Part shown: positions 1 to 8,308 of the stretch, piece after piece
Layout of the letters: the number at the start of each line of letters is the position of its first letter
Position numbering within the stretch: the stretch's first letter is position 1
NCBI RefSeq assembly: GCF_964340395.1
Contig: NC_135549.1
Coordinates: 31,599,832 to 31,617,331 of the forward strand
Direction: 5' to 3'
DNA length: 17,500 bases
DNA from: Glandiceps talaboti
Taxonomy: Eukaryota > Hemichordata > Enteropneusta > Spengelidae
The notes under the pieces: model-generated
The model's database searches: none
Seen by the model: only the letters and a program-made list of their open reading frames with translations
What the model was told of the DNA's origin: nothing
Translations under genes and position numbers: made by a program

Positions 1-560
1 AATGAAACTACTTCAAGTCTGTGACCAATTAAAACCACTTTTCGCCTTTAGCCCACCCCATGTTTAAAAACGATATATTTTTCAATATTCATTTTAAGTT
101 TCCATTTGTGTGAATAATTAACTAGATTATCTAATAGTCTCTGTAAACCAATGGGTGTTGTGTTGTGTTGTGTTGTGTTGTGTTGTGTTGTGTTGTGTTG
201 TGTTGTACTGACGAATTTAAAGATGAATCATCTGCAAATATTAAATAATACAGCTTCATTGTTGCTATATGTGATCCTGCATAATCGTGGTAGAGGGCCT
301 CTCCAAGATCGTTGACAAATAAAGTGAAAAGAAGGGGAGATAAGACAGTACCTTGCTGAACTCCAAGTTTACACTTAAAAAACTATGGGGTACGGACACA
401 TGCTTTAATACCAGATCTAGAGTACACGGAGTATAAAACTGAGAATAATAATTTTCCTGCAATACCAACTTCTGCTAGTTTGTACATTAGCAGACAATGA
501 TTTCTCAAAATATATAACGGTACATCACAGCAGGTAGGACTTAAAGTCACAATGTTTAAT
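1..560 (-). pseudogene. Decayed non-LTR retrotransposon reverse-transcriptase fragment, running off the left edge
   Basis: Read on the minus strand, this stretch translates to recognisable reverse-transcriptase palm blocks. In order they are a 'LLMYKLAEVGIAGKLL'-type helix (about 440-490), an in-frame TAG (381-383), the template-grip block 'GVQQGTVLSPLLF' with 'FVNDL' (about 300-362), and the catalytic FADD box (227-238). After a simple-repeat interruption comes a thumb-like block 'LQRLLDNLVNYSHKWKLKMN' (about 60-150), followed by a stop. Block order and spacing fit a LINE polymerase. No endonuclease domain is visible, and upstream of the YKL block similarity fades at about 560. The internal stops and the inserted microsatellite make it non-functional. 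The 'LSP.LF.LF.NDL' spacing resembles the intronic LINE at 10027-12192, so the two may belong to one clade; I cannot resolve which (jockey, CR1 or I-like). Confidence 0.82.
156..206. repeat. (TGTTG)n pentanucleotide microsatellite, about 10 copies
   Basis: A near-perfect run of TGTTG units, equivalent to AACAC on the other strand. It lies inside the dead reverse-transcriptase fragment, between the FADD block and the KWKLK block, so it expanded within former coding sequence. Confidence 0.95.
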
Positions 561-586
561 GGTAGTGTCGTTTTAAAACCTAACAA

Positions 587-3329
587 TCAATCAACGAACA
601 TCGATATTATTGAAAATCATTGTAAATTCAGGGTAATCGTTGCTATATTGTAATAAATGGACGCTATGGCAATTTTGGCTCACTGGTAGTATTTCCTACA
701 GGTTGTTTTAACGATTGTTGCATTAAAAAGTAGAATTTCTCTCAATTATAGCAATAATTATGTTAATTGTAATAAATAAATAAATTAATTAATTGTATTA
801 ATTGTGTGCCAAGGAAACATTCGATCTTTAACAGTCATGCATGCAGATGTAATAGGCACGTCACAATTTTAACACCTATAGGCTATTGTCATTGTGTATG
901 TGACCATGACTACGTCATACACACACGTCATAGTGTACTTTGACCACATGTCGAATAAATGATTTGTATACTGTACGACCATAACCACATCTTAATGTTA
1001 TTGTTCCTCCCAAACATATAAAATGTGAGTACCAATTACCTATTGTTACAGTCGGAGTTGTAGATCTTCGCGATCGTGTACGGACCTTTATCTATACATT
1101 TAAAAAATATTTTTATAACAAAACCGTTAAATTTTACGATATGCAAATCTTCGAGTCATAGGAAAGAAGAACAATAATTGAAAACGTATTGAAGTCTGTT
1201 CGATTCTTTTAGGGTAGAAAAGCATATCAATATTCTTCTTTGAAATATATCTATAAAGTAGTACATAAATTGAACTGAAAGTCACGAGTTAATGCTATAA
1301 ATGTAAGACATGAACCAAATAATTAAATGAACAGCAGGTCTGATTGGTGACTGCATTAATGAACCAATGCGCCCCCCTCCCTCTCTCTTTTAGAGTGACA
1401 AACAGGAACAGCCAATGAAATTTTCAGTAATTCATATAAAATAATAATCAAAGTGAACAATTGCCTATTTCTTTATGTTAGTATATTCCGTAATAAGAAA
1501 TTTAACTAGTGTAAATGCATTTCTTTTGTAACACATTAATATTCAATCAATGAGTCTTAAACTCACATGTTCGTTTAATGAACATAATTTCCACTGTGTT
1601 ACAAATGTTCACTTTGTCCCCCTGTCAATTACCCTACATAAATACTTCCTGGTAAATTGTTGTAAGTAGCTTCTAAACGTAATGAAGTAACGCATCATCA
1701 GTCGCCATTGGAGATTATCTAATATCGTAGAATAAAGACGATATGATCGACGGAGCACGTAGTAAAATGTACACATAATTAATACATGTAAGATGTTGAA
1801 CAAGACTTCAGTTTATTCTACCTTTTGAATCAAGTTATTAAAAATCAATCATAAATACTTTAATTTCAATATTGATAGATATTACAAATATTTGACAAAG
1901 TTATCATGTTTGTAATAATCAATGTCATTTTCATTTTACTCCATTATCAATTGATCCGTTCACCAAAAGTCAAATAGATAATGATATGATCACCATTGTG
2001 TCATGAATTTGTAATTTCTATATTCTCGGTTAAAACTTTTTCCGTCAATGTGTCTATTTCGAGTATAGTCATTTGCGTCTACGACAGAGCTAGGACTTGG
2101 TAACTGCATCGTGTTATCTTATATCGTAATAACAGGGAAGGTGACTCCCAACATCGTCAACATTACATCAAGTGTATGGTATTTCGTTTACCAGATAACC
2201 AACTATGGGTTGTTATTAGATCGAGTTTTTAGTTAGCGAAAGTATCTCCCAAAACATGATCAAAAACTTGATTATTATCTATATATCTATTTCTATTTAT
2301 TTCTCTTTTACTTTGTGTCTCATTCTCAGACATGTCAGACGTAGGAGCTTTAAATAATTGGTCGTTCGAGGGGTGAGGGGGGGGGGGGCATTGGACTATA
2401 GATCACTACAGACTTTGAGTTTAGATATTTTTGTCCAAATCACCGATCAGAACTCATTGTCTTCGAGAAAAATATTCGATTACTTTCCCGTTTCATCCAT
2501 AGAAGAAAGCCTGTCGCGTTTATTAATGAGAAAACAGCAACAACAACAACATCGCCTGTATATTATAACAAGGATATGGTATGCACAAACCATATCACTC
2601 CATGCTATCGGGAATGAAATATACACTGAGCTTGACATTCCAGTTGGCTTTTCGTGCAGAATTATTAATGTTAATATCATCACGTGACGACGGTTACGTG
2701 TATCGCGTCATAGTACCAGTAAATATACTTTACCTATTGTGTATTATAAGCTTTATCGTTAAATCTGCTGCTACCTGCTGATGACGTAGTATGTCGTAAA
2801 CAATAGTTTTTAAACAGCAATAACACTTGACAAGATTGAGAACACGGGTAAATTGTAATACTGGGATTAAAATGTCACAGAACGATATTTCAATATTTAT
2901 TATTTCGGCAATTTCGTCGTTTTGTCAATTCTAAAATTGAGCTACTAGACAAACAGTTCTTTAACCCTGGCTTTTATCGGTTGACTGACAAGAAAACTAG
3001 TCATTGACATATTGTGATCAGTTGATTGTAAAAATAATCTCACATTGCTTTGTCACAGAATAGATTACTAAGGGCATTTGGTCTTAGTGTGTGTACGATA
3101 AGTTAGAATTCGCTTTCGTCGACGACATCGTTGTAATTATCACCAATGACTTCATCGTTTACTTACATCCAATAGCATCGAATATACTATGACGTCATTG
3201 TTTAATAATAGCAATGTAGACACTTTCTTGAAGTAAGAGTTTTGACAGTAAAGAAACCATCTCTTATGCAGAGGTAACTGGTGAACCATAACTTAGAATC
3301 TACAATTTATATGTCTGTTGAGCTATACC
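587..3329. other. Intergenic AT-rich sequence, no gene recognised
   Basis: I find no coding region, RNA gene or repeat family here. Notable local composition: an AAT/AATT-rich stretch (about 765-802), a pyrimidine tract (about 1371-1391), a run of 12 G (2377-2388) and a short CAACAA run (about 2537-2552). A perfect TGACGTCA palindrome, the consensus cAMP-response element, lies at 3190-3197, but nothing links it to a promoter. Short open frames (for example 2358-2687) have no recognisable domain and overlap low-complexity sequence. Confidence 0.6.
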
Positions 3330-3869
3330 TTAGCGCTAGATCGTGTGATCTAGTACAGAAAGAATACATTTAGTGCTAGATCGTGTGATCTAGTACAGAA
3401 AGAATACATTTAGTACTAGATCGTGTGATCTAGTACAGAAAGAATACATTTAGTGCTAGATCGTGTGATCTAGTACAGAAAGAATACATTTAGTGCTAGA
3501 TCGTGTGATCTAGTACAGAAAGAATACATTTAGTGCTAGATCGTGTGATCTAGTACAGAAAGAATACATTTAGTACTAGATCGTGTGATCTAGTACAGAA
3601 AGAATACATTTAGTGCTAGATCGTGTGATCTAGTACAGAAAGAATACATTTAGTGCTAGATCATGTGATCTAGTACAGAAAGAATACATTTAGTGCTAGA
3701 TCATGTGATCTAGTACAGAAAGAATACATTTAGTGCTAGATCATGTGATCTAGTACAGAAAGAATACATTTAGTGCTAGATCGTGTGATCTAGTACACAA
3801 AGAATACATTTAGTGCTAGATCGTGTGATCTAGTACACAAAGAATACATTTAGTGCTAGATCGTGTGAC
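3330..3869. repeat. Tandem array of a 40-bp unit, about 13.5 copies, each with an inverted repeat
   Basis: An exact 40-bp period is visible over 540 bp. Each unit carries the inverted repeat CTAGATC-GTGT-GATCTAG. In the two copies reading 'gtacta' (about 3411 and 3571) the arms extend to a perfect 10 bp (GTACTAGATC / GATCTAGTAC); the 'gtgcta' copies have one mismatch. Variants are clustered by neighbour. Three adjacent copies (about 3651-3770) have CATGTG instead of CGTGTG, and the last two complete copies have 'tacacaaag' instead of 'tacagaaag'. This pattern points to local homogenisation by unequal exchange or slippage. The last copy is truncated. No unique spacers are present. Confidence 0.97.
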
Positions 3870-3923
3870 AATAATAGGAAATAATAACTATTTTTTCATA
3901 CAGGCATTGACACACAGCCCACA

Positions 3924-3930
3924 CCCCCCC

Positions 3931-3986
<56 letters not shown>
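3924..3986. repeat. Poly-C run followed by (CA)n dinucleotide microsatellite
   Basis: A short C run (about 3924-3932) is followed by an uninterrupted CA repeat of about 26 units (3934-3986). The tract is alternating purine-pyrimidine. It lies 55-60 bp after the 40-bp array. Confidence 0.97.
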
Positions 3987-3989
<3 letters not shown>

Positions 3990-6061
3990 GTCACCACCGT
4001 AACCCGTAACCAATCAATGTTATAAGTAAAGGTTTTGGTACGCCATTCTGATGGCAGAAGGATGCTAATTACAAGACAATTATCCGAATAATATAAGATG
4101 AGTAAATGTCAACAAATAATTGATATAATCAAGGCATACTTATTTCATTATTTGGTCGCCATGACAATTTAGTGAAGTCATGGAAATCAAAATACAGCGA
4201 AGAAAAAAACAGACTTTTCATTTGTCACCTGTTCATTTTGTTTGTTTGTTGTCATCGCTATTCGTTTCCTCAATTCTATGACACTGTGCACTGATTACGT
4301 ATATAGAAAAAAAGAAGAATGTTCCAAAAAATGAATAACTCTTACATTTTTCGTTAATTGATTTTGATTCTCATATTGAATAGTACAGTAATTTAACAAT
4401 ACAAACGCAAAGCGATTGAATCATTATAAAATATTGTGAATGTCTTGTGCTCACAGACTGTGTAATTTATTTAACTTCCCCTCCCCTCCCCTTCCACTGG
4501 ATCCACTAATATTCACATATTTTATACATTATATATCATTGTGCCCATTACGTAATTTAGTAAGCTTACAGATAAAAATTCGTCACATGTCAATGAGAAC
4601 TATTATGGGATGGGGACATAGACGATCGATGGGCTATAGACACCTCCTCAATTCCTAAGGCCCGAAACAATATTCTTGGTAGACTTTTCGATCTCTTTGA
4701 AATGTTTGTTTATAAGTAAGCTTTACAGCTCAAGTAATCACACCTTTACTTATGGCTTTATCAGTTATTTGCATATGTCCCTACTTCAACATCCAAGTTA
4801 AAAGTAACGGTTAAAAATGATTTTACAGTTTGTCGAATTGTTATTTATTTAAGTTGTGAGTTTATGTTTCATTATCATCCTCGACTCGACTAGTTACTTT
4901 CTATTACAATTATAGTACATTTACGTCACAGTTTCGAAAAACGCATTTTCTTTAAACGTGCGCAAGGTTCGTAGATTGATCTAGAATGATGTACCTTACG
5001 GTCAGAGACAGGTCGACATTGAACCGTTTGAATAAATGTTTATTTCTATGGCAACACTTACATAAACTCGTTAGACGATGTGAAATGATAAATTCTCACA
5101 ATGATTTATTATGACATGTTTGTACGCTGTTGCTTGGTAATTTTTGTTTTTGAGGTTTTTGATGAGACCTATTTACCTTAGGCTATTAACCACTTCAAGT
5201 AGAGATAAATCCTGTGTAAATATACAAGTTGTATAACAATAACAATTTAAGACAAAACGAGACACTTTTTACTTTATCAGACTGTGTCAGGTATCGTGTT
5301 AAGTTATCGGATTATGTCAGGTACGTATCATGTCAATTTTTCAATGGATTTACTCTCTTTAGCGATGGTAAAATAAACCAATGTTGGTTTATTGTAAGTT
5401 GTGCGTTTTAACAATCCGTCTTCGATACACTTCTGCAGTTGCATAATAGACTCTTTTCAGAAAACAAGCCCACTTTCAATCATATCTTTGTTCTGTATCG
5501 ATCAGAATATTGATCAGCCAAAGTAAACAGCATTATGTAGTGTGAATGCAGAGACAATCAAAGGCAGCACTATACTAGTTCTTCACGGACTTGTACATTG
5601 TATGCTACTTGGAGTACGTGCTTAAATAATTCATTCATGTGAAGACATACTGAGATGCTCTTATCAGCAGGGCCCTCCATTTTATAACATGGTCAGTTCA
5701 TTTAACTAAAATCTCATGAAGGTTGTCTTTACGAATACATGTATGTAGTTTACTACGGAGTTTAGCAATTAATTATGGACGATGTACAGTGTGGATCTTT
5801 ATCAAAGAATCTGTTTTCTGGTGTTCTCTGTCAGTCTAGTTTAATTTCCCGAGGAATGTCATGAATAAACAATTACTTACTCTACCACTTACATGACGTT
5901 TAGTACAGCAATAGAAGTCACTTGTGGAGAATTAGACAAATACACGACCGTGTCGCTTATGTATGCACATGCGTGTACGTTCGCTGAATATAATCCAAAT
6001 AGACAAGCCGGTTAAAGATGGTACAAACTGATAGGTTTCTGAATGAAGTTATTTTTTGGGG
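3987..6061. other. Intergenic sequence, no gene recognised
   Basis: AT-rich sequence without a supported gene. The small open frames at 4440-4658 and 5229-5411 show no domain, signal or splice context. A C/T-rich tract (about 4478-4495) and a short imperfect duplication of 'gtcaggta' within 5281-5330 are the only local structures I noticed. If the channel gene has upstream noncoding exons or distal regulatory elements they could lie here, but nothing in the sequence identifies them. Confidence 0.55.
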
Positions 6062-6124
6062 GTTTGCTATAAATGAAAGAAACTCGCTATAACGTAATTT
6101 AAATTTGTTATGAAGGAAAGAAAA
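6062..6124. repeat. Left member of a direct-repeat pair flanking the tRNA-like array
   Basis: The block from 'tttgctataaatgaaagaaa' through 'gtaatttaaatttgttat' recurs in the same orientation at about 7557-7637. The first 20 bases are identical, and I count about five mismatches in the next 30. Both copies also share a 'ggaaagaaaa' end, although the right copy carries about 20 extra bases before it. The pair brackets the tRNA-like array, and this copy abuts the edge tRNA-like unit directly. Confidence 0.8.
6121..6124 (-). terminator. Candidate Pol III terminator (T4) of the edge tRNA-like unit
   Basis: On the minus strand TTTT follows the 73-nt tRNA-like body after only two bases (G, then C). 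A run of four T just after the acceptor end is the normal Pol III stop. It supports reading the adjacent unit as a former or actual Pol III transcription unit. Confidence 0.4.
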
Positions 6125-6126
6125 GC

Positions 6127-6199
6127 AACACGTGTAGGATTCGAACCAACGTCCCCTAAACACAAGTCAGAGTGCTCTAACCAGCTGAGCTAACGTACC
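6127..6199 (-). tRNA. tRNA-like sequence (Thr-like anticodon TGT), probably a pseudogene or SINE-type head
   Basis: The minus strand folds into a 73-nt cloverleaf. The acceptor arm is GGTACGT with ACGTGTT (7 of 7 pairs, three of them G-T wobbles). TA fills positions 8-9, and the D arm is GCTC-AGCTGGTTA-GAGC. The anticodon arm is TCTGA-CTTGTGT-TTAGG (five pairs, two wobble), giving anticodon TGT. The T arm is GTTGG-TTCGAAT-CCTAC with one mismatch. The A box (TAGCTCAGCTGG) and B box (GGTTCGAATCC) are canonical, and TTTT follows at once. Oddities are one extra base between D and anticodon arms, many wobble pairs and a T-T mismatch. I therefore lean towards a decayed tRNA-derived element rather than a working tRNA. 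It is the only unit of the adjoining array with an intact B box. Confidence 0.6.
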
Positions 6200-7400
6200 A
6201 ACTGGTAGATACCGTGAATTGAACCCACGTCTCCTAAACACTAGTCAGAGTGTTCTAACCAGCTGAGCTAACGTACCAACTGGTAGATTCCGTGAATTGA
6301 AACCACATCCCCTAAACAATAGTCACAGTGCTCTAAACCAGCTGAGCTAATGTACCAACTGGTAGATACCGTGAATTGAACCCACACCCACAAAACACTA
6401 GTCAGAGTGCTCTAACCAGCCGAGCTAACGTACCAACTGGTAGATACCGTGAATTGAACCCACATCCCCTAAACACTAGTCAGAGTGCTCTAACCAGCTG
6501 AGCTAATGTACCAACTGGTAGATAACGTGAATTGAACCCACATCCCCTAAACACTAGTCAGAGTGCTCTAACCAGCTGAGCTAATGTACCAACTGGTAGA
6601 TTCTGTGAATTGAACCCACGTCCCCTAAACACTAGTCACAGTGCTCTAACCAGCTGAGCTAATGTACTAACTGGTAGATACCGTGAATTGAACCCTCATC
6701 CCCTAAACACTAGTCAGAATGCTCTAACCAGCTGAGCTAATGTACCAACTGGTAGATTCTGTGAATTGAACCCACGTCCCCTAAACACTAGTCAGAGTGC
6801 TCTAACCAGCTGAGCTAACGTACTAACTGGTAGATACCGTGAATTGAAACCACATCCCCTAAACACTAGTCAGAGTGCTCTAACCAGCTGAGCTAACGTA
6901 CCAACTGGTAGATACCGTGAATTGAACCCACATCCCCTAAACACTAGTCAGAGTGCTCTAACCAGCTGAGTGCTCTAACCAGCTGAGCTAACGTACTAAC
7001 TGGTAGATACCGTGAATTGAACCCACGTCCCCTAAACACTAGTCAGAGTGCTCTAACCAGCTGAGCTAACGTACCAACTGGTAGATACCGTGAATTGAAC
7101 CCACATCCCCTAAACACTAGTCAGAGTGCTCTAACCAACTGAGCTAACGTACCAACTGGTAGATACCGTGAATTGAACCCACATCCCCTAAACACTAGTC
7201 ACAGTGCTCTAACCAGCTGAGCTAACGTACTAACTGGTAGATACCGTGAATTGAACCCACATCCCCTAAACACTAGTCAGAGTGCTCTAACCAACTGAGC
7301 TAACGTACCAACTGGTAGATACCGTGAATTGAACCCACATCCCCTAAACACTAGTCAGAGTGTTCTAACCAGCTGAGCTAACGTACCAACTGGTAAATAA
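6127..7400 (-). repeat. Tandem array of 16 tRNA-like units, period about 78 bp
   Basis: I count sixteen occurrences of the D-arm/A-box core (reverse complement of GCTCTAACCAGCTGAGCTA) at about 78-bp spacing. Each unit is one tRNA-like body plus a short linker containing 'ccaactggtaga'. In units 2-16 the A box and an anticodon-like arm (TCTGA-CTAGTGT-TTAGG) stay conserved. The B box has changed to a GGTTCAATTC-like form, with a shifted T-arm pairing (CGTGG/TCACG, seen in the copies reading 'cccacgt'). One copy (about 6957-6985) has an internal duplication of about 19 bp; the copies near 7137 and 7295 read CCAACTGAG. The last unit decays at about 7395-7410. It is transcription-neutral as seen: no unit except the first has both canonical promoter boxes and a T run. 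Confidence 0.93.
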
Positions 7401-7556
7401 CGTGAATTATACCTAATTGTTCCTTAAACGTTAGGATTGAATTTATTTATCGGGACAGTTCTACTCATCAGACAAAGGGTGGCCAACTTAGGAATCGGTT
7501 ATTAAAGCAATGAGAATAATATAATGATGCAAAGGCTTTTTAAAAATAATTTTTAG

Positions 7557-7637
7557 ATTTGCTATAAATGAAAGAAAATCATTGTAATGTAATTTAAATT
7601 TGTTATAAACTATGTAATTTAAATTCGGAAAGAAAAT
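7557..7637. repeat. Right member of the direct-repeat pair flanking the tRNA-like array
   Basis: It matches 6062-6124 in the same orientation, with about 20 extra bases that look like a local duplication of 'gtaatttaaatt'. The interval 7411-7556 before it holds nothing I recognise. This copy sits between the tRNA-like array and the 27-bp minisatellite. Confidence 0.78.
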
Positions 7638-7659
7638 GAAGGTATTTCATTAAAATGTT

Positions 7660-8119
7660 TGTACAGCTGGTTATATGGTAGAATACTGTACAGCTGGTTA
7701 TATGGTAGAATACTGTACAGCTGGTTATATGGTAGAATACTGTACAGCTGGTTATATGGTAGAATACTGTACAGTTGGTTATATGGTAGAATACTGTACA
7801 GCTGGTTATATGGTAGAATACTGTACAGCTGGTTATATGGTAGAATACTGTGCAGCTGGTTATATGGTAGAATACTGTACAGCTGGTTATATGGTAGAAT
7901 ACTGTGCAGCTGGTTATATGGTAGAATACTGTACAGCTGGTTATATGGTAGAATACTGTACAGCTGGTTACATGGTAGAATACTGTACAGCTGGTTACAT
8001 GTTAGAATACTGTACAGCTGGTTACATGGTAGAATACTGTACAGCTGGTTATATGGTAGAATACTGTGCAGCTGGTTATATGGTAAAATACCGTACAGCT
8101 GGTTATATGGTGGAATACT

Positions 8120-8122
<3 letters not shown>
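7660..8122. repeat. 27-bp minisatellite, about 17 copies
   Basis: The unit contains CAGCTGGTTATATGGT, and the spacing is an exact 27 bp throughout, with scattered point variants (tgcag for tgtac, tacatg for tatatg). Because 27 is divisible by three, the array opens long repetitive reading frames on both strands (about 170-210 codons). These are artefacts of the period and have no start context or domain. It ends about 180 bp before the channel start codon and merges into (CA)n. Confidence 0.97.
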
Positions 8123-8165
<43 letters not shown>

Positions 8166-8184
8166 TTGTATATATATATATATA
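8123..8184. repeat. (CA)n then (TA)n microsatellites
   Basis: A CA run (8123-8160) follows the 27-bp array directly. After eight bases comes a TA run (about 8169-8184) that ends in TATATAAG. The tract lies 117-178 bp before the channel start codon. Confidence 0.95.
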
Positions 8185-8185
8185 A
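8178..8185 (+). promoter_or_regulatory. Possible TATA box (TATATAAG)
   Basis: The end of the TA microsatellite matches a TATA-box consensus about 115 bp before the channel start codon. It competes with the view that 8257 is a splice acceptor of an upstream noncoding exon. Because it is embedded in simple repeat, the match may be chance. Confidence 0.2.
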
Positions 8186-8228
8186 GGTCGTAAGGAACGA
8201 ACTATCTTATAATGTTGTCTCATATTAT

Positions 8229-8257
8229 TTTCTTTTTCTCCATTTGACCTTTATTAG
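8229..8257 (+). promoter_or_regulatory. Candidate 3' splice site of a 5'-UTR intron
   Basis: A pyrimidine-rich stretch (ttttctttttctcc...gacctttattag) ends in AG at 8256-8257, 43 bases before the start codon. The quality is like that of the gene's other acceptors. It suggests that the first coding exon begins at about 8258 and that a noncoding exon lies upstream, but no donor partner can be identified. Confidence 0.4.
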
Positions 8258-8284
8258 TTCATCTTATACCAGAAGAACTGTTCG

Positions 8285-8308
8285 ATGAAAACAAATCCTC
8301 ATGTCTAA
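8285..8308 (+). other. Seven-codon upstream ORF overlapping the channel start
   Basis: ATG at 8285 opens a frame (MKTNPHV) that stops at TAA 8306-8308, overlapping the first in-frame ATG (8301). It lies downstream of the candidate acceptor, so it would be in the mature 5' leader. Translation of it would skip the ATG at 8301 and favour re-initiation at 8319. Confidence 0.4.

Noticed and set aside
2358-2687. 109-codon open frame on the plus strand
   Set aside because: Starts next to a 12-G run, contains a CAA-repeat Gln run, no recognisable domain, and a shadow frame lies on the other strand.
3190-3197. TGACGTCA cAMP-response element
   Set aside because: A lone perfect 8-mer over 5 kb from any gene start is weak evidence of regulation.
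3330-3869. CRISPR array
   Set aside because: The units are contiguous with no variable spacers, and the context is eukaryotic.
6127-7400. Cluster of functional tRNA genes
   Set aside because: Fifteen of the sixteen units lack a canonical B box, T-arm geometry and a T-run terminator; only the edge copy comes close.
7619-8288. Three long overlapping open frames (172-209 codons) on both strands
   Set aside because: They are products of a 27-bp repeat with a period divisible by three and run on into CA/TA repeat; no domain, no splice or start support.
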